64,000 nt of DNA from Bacteroidota bacterium (GCA_023432985.1 JAEZEQ010000007.1:21313-85312); one strand, 5' to 3'; shown: positions 44,787 through 54,630, counted from the stretch's first letter. The notes: generated from the letters alone by a model not told the origin. Made by a program: numbers and translations.

Positions 44787-47531
44787 ATGGATAAATTTTC
44801 ATATGCCGGAAATGGCGATCCAATTGCCATAGAGGGACTTTACCAAAAGTTTTTACAAGATCCCACCTCTGTGGACTTGAGTTGGCAACAATTCTTTGAA
44901 GGAATTGAGTTTGCGGGCAAGCATTTTCCGTCAAAACCAGGCCCGGCTATGGTTTCGGGCGAGATGTCGAAAGAGTTTAAAGTTGTAAACCTGATAAATA
45001 CCTATCGTTCGCGAGGTCATTTGTTTACCAAAACCAATCCGGTTCGTCAAAGGAGAACTTGGGGTCCGCCCATTACCATTGATTATTTTGGTTTAACGGC
45101 TGCAGATTTGGAGCAAGAATTCGATGCCGGAAACGAAATAGGGATTGGAAGAGCCAAGCTGAAAGATATTGTTGCGCATTTAGAGAAAATATATTGCCAT
45201 ACCATTGGGTTCGAGTTTATGTACAGCCGTATTCCGGAGGAAATTGATTTTATCAAATCGAGAATAGACGTACTTAAAAACGGGAATCCGATTTCGGCAT
45301 CAGAAAGAAAAAGAGCCTTTGAGAAATTATCTCAGGGTGTTTTATTCGAAAAATTTTTAGGAAAAAAATTCGTAGGTCAAAAAAGATTTTCACTAGAGGG
45401 AGGCGAGGCCTTGATTCCGGGTTTGGATGCTTTGATGCATAAAGGTTCGGAATTGGGCATAGAGAAATACTTTGTGGGCATGGCGCACAGAGGTCGTTTG
45501 AATGTTTTGGCCAATATATTTGAAAAGCCTTATGAGGATATTTTTGTAGAATTTGAAGGGCATGAATATGATGACGATAGCTTGGCAGGAGATGTGAAAT
45601 ACCATTTAGGTTATACCCGATCTGTAAAGGCTGAAAATGGGAAAGACGTAGTTTTGAGTTTATTGCCGAATCCATCCCATTTAGAGACCGTTGCATCCTT
45701 GGTAGAGGGAATTTCGCGTTCCAGTATCGATTTGGATTTTGGGGGAGACGAGAACAAAGTTTGTCCCATCATTATACACGGAGACGCAGCCATAGCGGCG
45801 CAAGGTATAGTTTATGAAGTGGCGCAAATGCAGTCGCTGGATGCGTATAGAACAGGCGGTACCGTGCATGTGGTAATCAATAATCAGGTTGGTTTTACGA
45901 CCAATTATACCGAAGCCCGTTCTTCCATATATTGCACAGATATTGCAAAAGTAACCGGTGCGCCGGTTTTTCATGTGAATGGAGATGATACAGACGCCAT
46001 GGTATTTGCTATGCAATTGGCTATGGAATATCGTCAGAAATTTCACAAGGATGTGTATATAGATATATTATGTTACCGTAAATACGGGCATAATGAGGGA
46101 GATGAGCCGCGTTTTACGCAACCTCAGTTATACAAAAGCATAGATACGCATCCCGATCCGCGCAGTATTTATATGGCAACCTTGCTGAAAGAAGGTTTAG
46201 TTTCCGATGAAGAAGCAAAAGAAAGTGAAGCGGCATTTTTGACCATATTAGAAGATCATTTTGCCCGTTCAAAAAACAGGAATAGGGCCAGCATTCGTAA
46301 TTTTCTTCCATCCTTATGGTCCGGTTTTCACAAGGCCACACAAGAGGAATTTGAAGAGAGTCCGAATGCGCCATTCGAAATGGGGAAATTAAAAGAATTG
46401 GCCGAGCGCATTAGCAGCTTAAGTCCGGAATTTAAGTATATACGAAAAATTCAGAAGATTTACGATGACCGTGCCAAAATGGTAGCAAGTGGAGAAGGCT
46501 TAGATTGGGCTATGGGCGAATTGTTAGCCTATGCTACTTTGCTGAACGAAGGTCATAATGTACGCATCAGTGGTCAGGATTCTGTGCGTGGTACTTTTTC
46601 TCACAGACATGCCATAGTGAAAGCGGAAGATAGCGAACAAGAATATTGTCCGCTCAATAATTTGGGTTCATCACAGGCTTCCTTCTCGGTGTATAATTCT
46701 CATTTGAGTGAGTATGCCGTAATGGGATTTGAGTATGGATATGCATTGGGTACTCCGAATGGTTTGACTATTTGGGAAGCACAATTTGGTGATTTTGTAA
46801 ACGGAGCTCAAATAATTATCGATCAATATTTAACCGCAGCAGAAGATAAGTGGACAACCCAAAACGGATTGGTTTTATTGCTTCCGCACGGATTTGAAGG
46901 CATGGGCGCAGAGCATAGTAGTGCTCGATTAGAGCGTTTCTTGCAGGCTTGTGCCGAATTAAATATTCAGGTTGTAAACTGTACCACTCCGGCAAACATG
47001 TATCATGTATTGCGTCGTCAATTGAAACGTAATTTCCGTAAACCTTTGGTGGTGCTTACTCCAAAATCATTATTGCGTCATCCGAAATGTGTATCTTCCT
47101 TGGAAGAAATGGCAAACGGAAAATTCAAAGAAGTGATAGATGATATTATTCCATCCGATGAGGTAGACAGAGTCGTATTTTGTTCGGGTAAATTGTATTA
47201 TGAATTATTGGCTCAGCGAGAAAAAGAAGGAGACACGAAAACGGCATTGGTTCGATTAGAGCAATTGTATCCTTTCCCTATGGAGCAGGTTACCGAGATA
47301 AGAGATAAGTATACCAAAGCTACAAAGTGGATTTGGGCTCAGGAAGAGCCGGAAAATATGGGAGCTTGGTGGTATATTCGAGGTCAGTTTACCCATAAGT
47401 CTTTACGCGATTTGAATTTGGATTTTGTAGGAAGAGAGCCGAGTGCCAGTCCTGCCACCGGATCTCCGTCTAAATCGGCAAAAGAGCAACAAGAGATTTT
47501 AGAAAAAGTATTTCAGAAAGTTAACGCATAA
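44787..47531 (+). CDS. sucA: 2-oxoglutarate dehydrogenase E1
   Basis: 914-residue thiamine-diphosphate subunit of the 2-oxoglutarate dehydrogenase complex in the citric acid cycle. The N-terminal E2-binding segment (FSYAGNGDPIAIEGLYQKFLQDPTSVDLSWQQFF) is present. So are the ThDP-binding HGDAAIAAQGIVYEVAQM and VINNQVGFTTN, and the transketolase-like half with SGQDSVRGTFSHRHAIV, NSHLSEYAVMGFEYGYAL and LPHGFEGMGAEHSSARLERFLQ. Length is normal. It is followed 31 bases later by sucB. Confidence 0.97.
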   Translation: MDKFSYAGNGDPIAIEGLYQKFLQDPTSVDLSWQQFFEGIEFAGKHFPSKPGPAMVSGEMSKEFKVVNLINTYRSRGHLFTKTNPVRQRRTWGPPITIDYFGLTAADLEQEFDAGNEIGIGRAKLKDIVAHLEKIYCHTIGFEFMYSRIPEEIDFIKSRIDVLKNGNPISASERKRAFEKLSQGVLFEKFLGKKFVGQKRFSLEGGEALIPGLDALMHKGSELGIEKYFVGMAHRGRLNVLANIFEKPYEDIFVEFEGHEYDDDSLAGDVKYHLGYTRSVKAENGKDVVLSLLPNPSHLETVASLVEGISRSSIDLDFGGDENKVCPIIIHGDAAIAAQGIVYEVAQMQSLDAYRTGGTVHVVINNQVGFTTNYTEARSSIYCTDIAKVTGAPVFHVNGDDTDAMVFAMQLAMEYRQKFHKDVYIDILCYRKYGHNEGDEPRFTQPQLYKSIDTHPDPRSIYMATLLKEGLVSDEEAKESEAAFLTILEDHFARSKNRNRASIRNFLPSLWSGFHKATQEEFEESPNAPFEMGKLKELAERISSLSPEFKYIRKIQKIYDDRAKMVASGEGLDWAMGELLAYATLLNEGHNVRISGQDSVRGTFSHRHAIVKAEDSEQEYCPLNNLGSSQASFSVYNSHLSEYAVMGFEYGYALGTPNGLTIWEAQFGDFVNGAQIIIDQYLTAAEDKWTTQNGLVLLLPHGFEGMGAEHSSARLERFLQACAELNIQVVNCTTPANMYHVLRRQLKRNFRKPLVVLTPKSLLRHPKCVSSLEEMANGKFKEVIDDIIPSDEVDRVVFCSGKLYYELLAQREKEGDTKTALVRLEQLYPFPMEQVTEIRDKYTKATKWIWAQEEPENMGAWWYIRGQFTHKSLRDLNLDFVGREPSASPATGSPSKSAKEQQEILEKVFQKVNA

Positions 47532-47562
47532 ATAAATAGCCTTAAGGCAAAAAAGAAAAGAT

Positions 47563-48813
47563 ATGGCATTAGATGTTGTAGTTCCCAGTCCCGGCGAATC
47601 AATAAGTGAAGTTGAAATTGCAAGCTGGTTAAAGAAAACCGGGGAGTATGTGTACAAGGACGAAGAGATTTGTGAAATTGATTCGGATAAAGCCACGCTG
47701 ACTATTAGTGCGGAAGAGAGTGGTATATTGGAAGTGCTGGTAGAAGAAGGCACCGTAGAAGTTGGCTCGCTGATTGCGCGCATCGACACTTCTGCCGCAG
47801 CTCCGGCCGGTGCAGAAGCGCCCAAACAAGAGAGCGCTCCTATTGCTCAGCCGACGCCAAAAGCAGAGCCTGCCAAAGCAGAATCAAAACCGCAACAAGC
47901 TGATTCTTATGCCAAAGGAACCCCTTCTCCGGCTGCATTTAAAATGATGGCGGAGAATAACATTTCTTCCAAAAATGTCGCAGGTTCCGGTCCGGGCGGA
48001 CGCATAACTAAAGCAGATATACTCCGGTTTATGTCGAGCGGAATGGCACAAAATGCCATTAGTGTTGTAGGTTGGGAAGGCGGCCGCGAAGAAGACCGCA
48101 AGAAAATGAGCACATTGCGTCGTAAGATTGCTGAACGCTTGGTTTCTGTGAAAAGCGAAACAGCTATGCTGACAACCTTCAATGAAGTGGATATGACTGC
48201 ATTGATGGAAGTACGCGCCAAATACAGCGAGAAATTTAAAGAGAAATACGGAGTCGGACTAGGTTTCATGAGTTTCTTTACCAAGGCGGTAACAGAGGCT
48301 TTATACCATTTCCCTGCCGTAAACTCGACCATAGACGGCGAAGAGCAAGTATTCCACAATTATGTAGATGTAGGTATTGCCGTTAGTACGCCTAAAGGAT
48401 TGATGGTGCCTGTGGTACGTAATGCAGAAGTCATGATGTTGCACGAAATAGAAGCCAAAATAAAAGAGCTCGCTATCAAAGCCCGTGATGGGAAAATTGC
48501 GGTGGACGAAATGACTGGCGGTACTTTTACCATTACAAACGGGGGAGTATTCGGTTCTTTGATGTCTACCCCAATTATTAATCCCCCGCAAAGTGGTATT
48601 TTGGGCATGCATAAAATCCAAGACAGACCGGTGGCTATTAACGGTAAAGTAGAAATAAGACCCATGATGTATTTGGCTTTCTCATACGATCACCGCGTTA
48701 TTGACGGAAAAGAAAGCGTAGGCTTTTTGGTGAAAGTGAAAGAAATGATCGAAAATCCGGAATTGATGCTCTTTGGAGGCAAAGACCCGCATCAGGTTTT
48801 GGTCGGATTATAA
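47563..48813 (+). CDS. sucB: Dihydrolipoyl succinyltransferase (E2)
   Basis: 416-residue core of the 2-oxoglutarate dehydrogenase complex. An N-terminal lipoyl domain (lipoylated Lys about 43, in [11 protein letters not shown]) is followed by an Ala/Pro/Lys-rich linker (about 85-120) and a peripheral subunit-binding domain ([34 protein letters not shown], about 123-157). The catalytic domain carries [19 protein letters not shown] near the C-terminus, with the active-site His. It partners with sucA just upstream and is followed by a strong terminator. Confidence 0.97.
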   Translation: MALDVVVPSPGESISEVEIASWLKKTGEYVYKDEEICEIDSDKATLTISAEESGILEVLVEEGTVEVGSLIARIDTSAAAPAGAEAPKQESAPIAQPTPKAEPAKAESKPQQADSYAKGTPSPAAFKMMAENNISSKNVAGSGPGGRITKADILRFMSSGMAQNAISVVGWEGGREEDRKKMSTLRRKIAERLVSVKSETAMLTTFNEVDMTALMEVRAKYSEKFKEKYGVGLGFMSFFTKAVTEALYHFPAVNSTIDGEEQVFHNYVDVGIAVSTPKGLMVPVVRNAEVMMLHEIEAKIKELAIKARDGKIAVDEMTGGTFTITNGGVFGSLMSTPIINPPQSGILGMHKIQDRPVAINGKVEIRPMMYLAFSYDHRVIDGKESVGFLVKVKEMIENPELMLFGGKDPHQVLVGL

Positions 48814-48828
48814 AATTTACATATATAG

Positions 48829-48855
48829 AAAGGTGGGTTATCCCACCTTTTTTTT
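48829..48855 (+). terminator. Intrinsic terminator
   Basis: AAAGGTGGG (48829-48837) pairs with CCCACCTTT (48842-48850), followed by eight T residues. It ends the sucAB transcript. Confidence 0.9.
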
Positions 48856-48856
48856 G

Positions 48857-49513
48857 CTATATTTTTGTCACCAGCAAATTGTCGCAAACGGTCGCACTGA
48901 ATACCTGGTTTTTGTGTTTGCCATAGCTTAGCAGAACCGATTTGTCGAATGCTTCAATACGTTTGATTTTCATTTTAAGGCCTAGGGAGATTTCTTTACT
49001 GTTTAAATATTTCAAAAAATCTTCCGAAGAATTCCGAACGGCATTAAGTATTACCTGATCTCCGGCTTTACAGGCACTTAATTTTATAAGTTCTTCGTTT
49101 ATAATTTTTCCGTTTTTATCCGGAATCGGCGATCCATGCGGGTCTTTTGTCGGGAAGCCCAACATTTCGTCCATCTTTAAAAAGAATGCTTCCGATTGCA
49201 AATGCTCGAGTTGCTCAGCTATACTATGCACTTCTTCCCAGCCAAATCCCATTTTTTCTACCAGAAACATTTCGGTTAGACGATGCCGACGTATGATTAA
49301 GGCCGCTTCTTTTCTTCCCTTTGCAGTGAGTTTTATGGGTTTATAACTTTCGTAAATCACCAAACCCTTTTCGGCCAACTTCTTCATCATACTGTTGACT
49401 GTTGGCATTTTTATATTCAAATGCTTGCTGATTTCATTTGAACCGGCAAGCCCACTCCCCTCTGAAAGTTGAAATATAGCTTTTAAATAATTTTCTTCTA
49501 CCTGTGATATCAT
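48857..49513 (-). CDS. DtxR/MntR-family metal-dependent repressor
   Basis: 218-residue metalloregulator. N-terminal winged helix (about 1-65: SNEISKHLNIKMPTVNSMMKKLAEKGLVIYESYKPIKLTAKG), a dimerisation/metal domain with HRLTEMFLVEKMG and EEVHSIAEQLEHLQSEAF, and a C-terminal FeoA/SH3-like domain (about 145-218). At the metal-selectivity positions it has Asn8 (Asp8 in Bacillus MntR, Met10 in DtxR) and Glu in EQLEH, as in MntR. The start at 49513 (MISQVEENYLKAIF) is chosen as the true family start; a longer in-frame ATG at 49564 adds 17 unrelated residues. It diverges from a TonB receptor operon with a palindromic operator between them. Confidence 0.9.
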   Translation of the reverse strand: MISQVEENYLKAIFQLSEGSGLAGSNEISKHLNIKMPTVNSMMKKLAEKGLVIYESYKPIKLTAKGRKEAALIIRRHRLTEMFLVEKMGFGWEEVHSIAEQLEHLQSEAFFLKMDEMLGFPTKDPHGSPIPDKNGKIINEELIKLSACKAGDQVILNAVRNSSEDFLKYLNSKEISLGLKMKIKRIEAFDKSVLLSYGKHKNQVFSATVCDNLLVTKI

Positions 49514-49573
49514 CTTCGCTTGTAAAAATACACATATTTTAAATACCCCAATTTGTTCATTCATCCTTTTTTA

Positions 49574-49604
49574 ATTGTTAGAATATTCTAACATTGTATA
49601 TTTG
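49574..49604 (+). promoter_or_regulatory. Promoter of the metal-uptake operon
   Basis: ATTG (49574-49577), 19 bases, TATATTTG (49597-49604): a good Bacteroidota promoter. Transcription would start at about 49610, so an in-frame ATG at 49594 is not the start. Confidence 0.75.
49576..49593. promoter_or_regulatory. 18-bp palindromic operator, probable DtxR-family binding site
   Basis: TGTTAGAATATTCTAACA is a perfect 18-base palindrome filling the space between the -33 and -7 elements of the promoter above. A dimeric DtxR/MntR-type repressor is encoded 63 bases away on the other strand. Binding there would block RNA polymerase. Control of both divergent units is plausible. Confidence 0.75.
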
Positions 49605-49638
49605 CATAGTCGTAGTTTTAACTTTTGTGTGTCTATTT

Positions 49639-51948
49639 ATGAAAAAGTTTTTTATACTGTTGCGTTTTTTCGTCCTTCTTTTATGCATTTCCGGTACACT
49701 GCAAGCCCGTTATGTCGATTTTTTCGGCTTGGTTCTCGATGCCGAACTAAAGCCTTTGTCGCGTGCCATCATCCGAATTCCTTCCCAAAATATATATGCC
49801 TTCAGCGATTCTGCCGGAACTTTTCATTTTCGTTTGCAAGCCGGCAAGCGATACAGTTTCCATATTTCTGCCATGGGCTATAAGTCCCAACAGCAAGTTA
49901 TAGATATAAACACCGACTCTTTGTCCCACACCTTTATCCTCCACAGCGACCCTCAATATCTGAATGAGGTGGTGATTAGCGGGAGTTTGAGCGAAGTACG
50001 CAAGGCCGATAGTCCCGTCGCCATCGAAGTCTATTCCGCCCGTTTTTTTAAAGCCAATCCGACCCCTTCCGTTTTCGAATCGCTTCAGCAAATCAACGGC
50101 ATTCGCCCCCAGCTCAATTGTCAGGTTTGCAATACAGGCGATATACACATGAATGGAATGGAAGGCCCTTATACCATGTTGCTCATTGATGGCATGCCTA
50201 TAGTGAGCGGATTATCGACCGTTTACGGTTTAAGCGGCATTCCCTCCTCTCTGATAGAGCGCATAGAAGTTGCCCGTGGCCCATCTTCTACCTTGTATGG
50301 AAGTGAGGCCGTGGGCGGACTTATTAATATTATCACCAAATCTCCGCAAAAATCTCCCCTATTTTCTGCCGATATTTCTGCTACAAGTCACGCCGAATGG
50401 AATGCCGATTTTTCCTGGAAACAAAAATGGGGCAAACGATTCGAGATGTTGACCGGTTTGAACCTTTTTCATTATGATTTGGCTATGGATAAAAATGGGG
50501 ATAATTTTACTGATATCGCTTTACAGAAAAGGGTTTCCTTGTTTAATAAATGGGTTATGCACAGAAAAGAAGCCAGACTTTTTTCCATGGCTTTGCGCTA
50601 TGTATACGAAAATAGGTGGGGCGGCGAAATGCAATGGGAAAGGAAATTCAGAGGTGGGAATGAGGTATATGGAGAAAGTATTTATACCCACAGATGGGAA
50701 TTGATGGGGGCATATCGATTGCCCATGAAAGAGAAAGTACATTTTCTGTTCAGTGCAAACGGACATCTGCAAAATAGTGCTTATGGCGATATGCTGTTTT
50801 TAGGGAATCAGTATGTGGCATTCGGGCAATTGCATTGGACAAAAAAATGGGGGAAGTTCGACCTCTTGGCGGGACTGAGTTACCGTTATACCTATTATAA
50901 CGACAATACAGTTCTTACTGTCGACACTTTGAATCAGGATAAAGCCGATCATATGCATTTGCCGGGAATATTTTTGCAAGGGGAATGGAAACCCCATCCC
51001 AATCACCATATTTTAGGGGGATTGAGATATGATTATCAATCCATACACGGGAATGTTTTTAGTCCCCGACTTCATTATAAATGGAATTCGACCCATAAAC
51101 AAACTACGCTGCGTTTGAGTGTGGGTAACGGATATAGGGCAGTGCAGATTTTTTCGGAGGAGCATGCGGCATTGACTTCTGCACGAAAAGTGGAGTTTAT
51201 GCATGCCCTAAAACCGGAAAAATCATGGAATGGACATGCGAATTTTGTACAGAAATTTTATATAAAAAACAGCATTTTACAATTTGATGTCGGACTATTT
51301 TACACCTATTTTACCAATAAAATCATACCCGATTACGATAGTCACCCCGATAAAATTATATATAAAAATCTGCAAGGTTATGCCGTGTCTCGCGGGATGA
51401 ATCTGAATATGGATTTACAAATGCCCTTTGGTCTGCAAATTATGGGCGGAATAAGTCTTATGGATTTGTATCAAATGCAAGATGGAAAGAAAGAAAGACC
51501 CTATTTTTCGGAGCATTTCAGTGCAACATGGAATATAAATTACAGCATAGGGAAAACGGGAATCAGGATTGATTATACGGGAAATCTATATAGTCCCATG
51601 CGCTTGCCTTTGCTGAACGAATTAGATCCGAGGAGTGCTTTTTCGCCATGGTGGACTATTCAGAATATACAGTTGACATGGACCATGAAAAATAAGCTGG
51701 AGCTGTTTGGCGGAGTAAAAAACCTGCTCAATTGGAAGCCGGGTCGCGGTGAGCCATTTTTAATATCCCGTGCACATGATCCATTCGATAAACAAGTGCA
51801 ATTCGATGCCACGGCTAAGCCCATAGTTGACGCACAAAATCCGTACGGACTAAGTTTTGATCCTTCTTATGTCTATGCGCCTCAACAAGGTTTAAGGGTA
51901 TTTGTCGGATTTCGATTTTATATACATTCAAAAATAACAAGACTATGA
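49639..51948 (+). CDS. TonB-dependent receptor, probable metal uptake
   Basis: 769-residue outer-membrane transporter. The signal peptide ends near LQA-RYV; an N-terminal carboxypeptidase-regulatory-like domain follows (about 22-105, VDFFGLVLDAELKPLSRAIIRI). The plug (about 115-235) is clear: DGMPIVSGLSTVYGLSGIPSSLIERIEVARGPSSTLYGSEAVGGLINIITK. A 22-stranded barrel follows. The plug has a Cys161-x-x-Cys164 pair (NCQVCNTGDIHMNG). The substrate is not readable from sequence; a divalent or ferric metal complex is inferred from the DtxR-type operator and the ZIP gene downstream. It overlaps the thioredoxin-like gene by 4 bases. Confidence 0.87.
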   Translation: MKKFFILLRFFVLLLCISGTLQARYVDFFGLVLDAELKPLSRAIIRIPSQNIYAFSDSAGTFHFRLQAGKRYSFHISAMGYKSQQQVIDINTDSLSHTFILHSDPQYLNEVVISGSLSEVRKADSPVAIEVYSARFFKANPTPSVFESLQQINGIRPQLNCQVCNTGDIHMNGMEGPYTMLLIDGMPIVSGLSTVYGLSGIPSSLIERIEVARGPSSTLYGSEAVGGLINIITKSPQKSPLFSADISATSHAEWNADFSWKQKWGKRFEMLTGLNLFHYDLAMDKNGDNFTDIALQKRVSLFNKWVMHRKEARLFSMALRYVYENRWGGEMQWERKFRGGNEVYGESIYTHRWELMGAYRLPMKEKVHFLFSANGHLQNSAYGDMLFLGNQYVAFGQLHWTKKWGKFDLLAGLSYRYTYYNDNTVLTVDTLNQDKADHMHLPGIFLQGEWKPHPNHHILGGLRYDYQSIHGNVFSPRLHYKWNSTHKQTTLRLSVGNGYRAVQIFSEEHAALTSARKVEFMHALKPEKSWNGHANFVQKFYIKNSILQFDVGLFYTYFTNKIIPDYDSHPDKIIYKNLQGYAVSRGMNLNMDLQMPFGLQIMGGISLMDLYQMQDGKKERPYFSEHFSATWNINYSIGKTGIRIDYTGNLYSPMRLPLLNELDPRSAFSPWWTIQNIQLTWTMKNKLELFGGVKNLLNWKPGRGEPFLISRAHDPFDKQVQFDATAKPIVDAQNPYGLSFDPSYVYAPQQGLRVFVGFRFYIHSKITRL

Positions 51949-52448
51949 AAAAGCGGATTTATTCCTTTTACTTTTTAGTATTTTTTTATGCAACAGGCCT
52001 GCAGATACGGGGTCAGCAGCATATTATTCCCATTTCGCATATAGATAAAGTAATGAAAGAGGAAGCTAAGCCTATACTGTTGTATTTGACTTCCGGGCAG
52101 TGTAAATACTGTGCATTGCAAAAACGTCAATTGGAAAAAATGGGATTTTATGCGGAAAAAGCGGATTATTTTTACTTTATAGAATGGGATATAAATGGGG
52201 AAGATAGCTTTCTTTTTGCCGGGGAATTCCACATATTTCGGGCAGTCGGTTTGGGTTCCGGGCGGCATACCTTTGTCGATTGGTTGAATGTAGACAGTCG
52301 TGCTTTGCCTGCCTGGGTATTATTCGACCCAAATTACAATAAGATATTCGAGAGACAAGGATTTATAAATGAGCGAGAGTGGGTGGAATTGTGCAGTGCA
52401 ATTTATACTTTTGCAGAAGAATTACCTAAAGACACCATAAACAAATAA
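51945..52448 (+). CDS. Exported thioredoxin-like protein
   Basis: 167 residues with a signal peptide (cleaved near QIRG-Q) and a thioredoxin fold. The redox motif CKYC is in ILLYLTSGQCKYCALQKRQLE (about 44-64). The cis-proline region is LPAWVLFDPNYN. It is probably periplasmic. Sandwiched between the TonB receptor (4-base overlap) and the ZIP gene (8-base gap), it is likely co-expressed, and it may handle cysteines in the receptor plug or reduce a metal. That role is inferred from context only. Confidence 0.78.
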   Translation: MKKRIYSFYFLVFFYATGLQIRGQQHIIPISHIDKVMKEEAKPILLYLTSGQCKYCALQKRQLEKMGFYAEKADYFYFIEWDINGEDSFLFAGEFHIFRAVGLGSGRHTFVDWLNVDSRALPAWVLFDPNYNKIFERQGFINEREWVELCSAIYTFAEELPKDTINK

Positions 52449-52456
52449 ACCCGGCT

Positions 52457-53275
52457 ATGATAGACCAAATAATTCATTATTTAGAACAAGTAGATCCGGT
52501 ATGGGCGGCATTATTAGCCACTTTATTTACCTGGTTTGTGACGGCCGCAGGCGCCTCCTTTGTATTTGTATTCCGCACATTAAACAAGAATATAATGGAT
52601 GCCATGTTGGGTTTTACGGGCGGAGTAATGGTGGCAGCCAGCGTGTGGAGTTTATTGATTCCCGCAATTGAAATGAGTGAAGGCGATGGTTTTGTACAAG
52701 TCTTACCTTCCATATTCGGATTTTTATTGGGAGCAGCATCTTTATATGGTATAGACAAGATTTTGCCCCATTTGCATGTGAACTTCAAAAAAGTAGAAGG
52801 CGTAAAAACTCCTTGGCAAAAGACCACACTTATGATATTGGCCATTACCTTACATAATATTCCGGAGGGATTAGCTGTAGGGGTTATGTTTGGCGGTGTG
52901 GCGGCGGGCATACCGGAGGCTAGTATAGGTGGAGCTGTTGCCTTGGCATTGGGAATAGGTTTGCAGAATTTTCCGGAGGGCATAGCTGTGTCTGTACCCT
53001 TGCGGCGGATGGGATTAAGTCGCCCCAAAAGTTTTTTATGGGGACAAGCTTCGGCCATGGTCGAACCTGTTGCTGGTGTTTTGGGTGCTATAGCTGTGGT
53101 AAGCTTTACGCCGATCTTACCCTATGCACTGGCCTTTGCTGCCGGAGCTATGATTTTTGTAGTTGTCGAAGAAGTGATTCCTGAAGCGCAGCAAAACAAA
53201 GGTTCAGATATGGCCACATTGGGATTCATAGGTGGCTTTATCATCATGATGACCCTCGATGTTGCCCTGGGATAA
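52457..53275 (+). CDS. ZIP-family metal transporter (GufA type)
   Basis: 272-residue inner-membrane transporter with eight predicted helices. The two signature helices are present: LHNIPEGLAVGVMFGG (TM4) and LQNFPEGIAVSVPLRR (TM5). The TM5 position that is His in ZupT is Gln here, as in the GufA/BbZIP subfamily. It moves Zn2+, Mn2+ or Fe2+ into the cytoplasm down its gradient. It is the last gene of the palindrome-controlled operon and ends only 4 bases before the convergent clpX gene. Confidence 0.9.
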   Translation: MIDQIIHYLEQVDPVWAALLATLFTWFVTAAGASFVFVFRTLNKNIMDAMLGFTGGVMVAASVWSLLIPAIEMSEGDGFVQVLPSIFGFLLGAASLYGIDKILPHLHVNFKKVEGVKTPWQKTTLMILAITLHNIPEGLAVGVMFGGVAAGIPEASIGGAVALALGIGLQNFPEGIAVSVPLRRMGLSRPKSFLWGQASAMVEPVAGVLGAIAVVSFTPILPYALAFAAGAMIFVVVEEVIPEAQQNKGSDMATLGFIGGFIIMMTLDVALG

Positions 53276-53279
53276 TCCG

Positions 53280-54515
53280 TTAATCGTTGTGGGCATTATA
53301 TTGTTTAACGGCATAATCCATATCTATATGTAATTTTCCGTTTAATTCGCCCGCCTCATACATGGCATCCGTCATTATTCTTTCGCAGATACCTCTAAGA
53401 CCCCTTGCGCCCAGTTTTAAATCAATCGCTTTTTCCACAATAAAATCATATACCTTTTCATCAAAACTGAGTTCGACTCCATCCATCTCGAAAAGGCGGA
53501 TATACTGGCGAATTAAAGCATTTTTGGGTTCAGTTAAAATCTGCCGTAAAATGGGTGGAGTTAAAGGATTCAAATGTGTCAGAATGGGCAAGCGTCCCAA
53601 TAATTCGGGTATAATTCCAAATTGCCTCAAATCCGTTGCCGAAACATATTTCAGTAAATTATTATAGTCGATTTCCTCGCGCTGCATACTGGTTTTAAAG
53701 CCCAGTTTTTGTTTGTTAATTCGGTTCGAAATAATGCGATCTATACCTTCAAAAGCGCCACCACAAATAAAGAGAATGTTTTTCGTTTCGATTTGAATAA
53801 GTTTTTGTTCGGGATGTTTTCTTCCTCCTTGCGGGGGCACACCGATAACCGATCCTTCGAGTAGTTTCAGAAGTCCTTGTTGTACACCTTCTCCGCTCAC
53901 ATCTCTGGTAATAGATGGGTTGTCGCTTTTTCGGGAAATTTTGTCGATTTCATCAATAAAAACAATACCTCTTTGAGCGGCCTCTACGTCATAATCAGCG
54001 GCCTGGAGCAGGCGCGTAAGTATAGTTTCTACATCTTCGCCAACATAACCGGCTTCGGTAAGAACCGTGGCGTCGGCTATGCAAAAGGGTACATGCAGCG
54101 TTTTGGCAATAGTGCGCGCCAAAAGCGTTTTTCCTGTTCCCGTTTCGCCCACGATAATCATATTCGATTTTTCGATTTCAATATCGTCCTCTTCGTTTTT
54201 GGGTTTGGCATTCAGGCGCTTATAATGGTTATATACGGCAACGGCGAGCGATTTTTTTGCGTCATCCTGCCCGATTATATATTGATCTAAAAAGGAAGTA
54301 ATTTCTTTGGGACTTTTCAATTTCATTTGTCCGAAAGATTTTTTGTTGAGCTTATCAGCCGGAACGCCACCCATATCTTTGAGCATAATATTGGCTTGAA
54401 CGATACAGGTATCGCAAATATTTCCGTTGATACCGGTGATGAGCATATTGACCTCTGAGTCGGGTCGACCGCAGAAGGAGCATTTTTGAATCGGCGTTTT
54501 CTTTTTCTCTGCCAT
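53280..54515 (-). CDS. clpX: ATP-dependent unfoldase ClpX
   Basis: 411-residue AAA+ unfoldase that feeds substrates to ClpP. An N-terminal four-cysteine zinc domain ([13 protein letters not shown] and CDTCI), Walker [12 protein letters not shown], pore loop GYVGED, Walker [11 protein letters not shown] and the ClpP-contacting loop region are all present. It is separated from clpP by a terminator, with its own -7 element (TAGCTTTG on the minus strand, 54542-54549). Length is standard. Confidence 0.97.
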   Translation of the reverse strand: MAEKKKTPIQKCSFCGRPDSEVNMLITGINGNICDTCIVQANIMLKDMGGVPADKLNKKSFGQMKLKSPKEITSFLDQYIIGQDDAKKSLAVAVYNHYKRLNAKPKNEEDDIEIEKSNMIIVGETGTGKTLLARTIAKTLHVPFCIADATVLTEAGYVGEDVETILTRLLQAADYDVEAAQRGIVFIDEIDKISRKSDNPSITRDVSGEGVQQGLLKLLEGSVIGVPPQGGRKHPEQKLIQIETKNILFICGGAFEGIDRIISNRINKQKLGFKTSMQREEIDYNNLLKYVSATDLRQFGIIPELLGRLPILTHLNPLTPPILRQILTEPKNALIRQYIRLFEMDGVELSFDEKVYDFIVEKAIDLKLGARGLRGICERIMTDAMYEAGELNGKLHIDMDYAVKQYNAHND

Positions 54516-54541
54516 TTGAATCAGGTAAAATAATAGGAATG

Positions 54542-54549
54542 CAAAGCTA
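54542..54549 (-). promoter_or_regulatory. -7 promoter element of clpX
   Basis: Minus strand TAGCTTTG, 27 bases before the clpX start. The -33 match is poor. Confidence 0.5.
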
Positions 54550-54593
54550 AATAATAGGCTAGTCTTTGTTAAAAAAAATCGGGTTAAATAAAG

Positions 54594-54623
54594 AAAAAAG
54601 CCACCGGAAATATCGGTGGCTTT
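54594..54623 (-). terminator. Intrinsic terminator after clpP
   Basis: AAAGCCACCG pairs with CGGTGGCTTT, and six T residues follow on the minus strand (plus 54594-54599). It ends the tig-clpP transcript just before clpX. Confidence 0.85.
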
Positions 54624-54630
54624 CCCTCAA

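Noticed and set aside
52477..53058. 193-codon minus-strand open frame within the ZIP gene
   Set aside because: Antisense shadow of a clear membrane transporter; the composition reflects the opposite strand.
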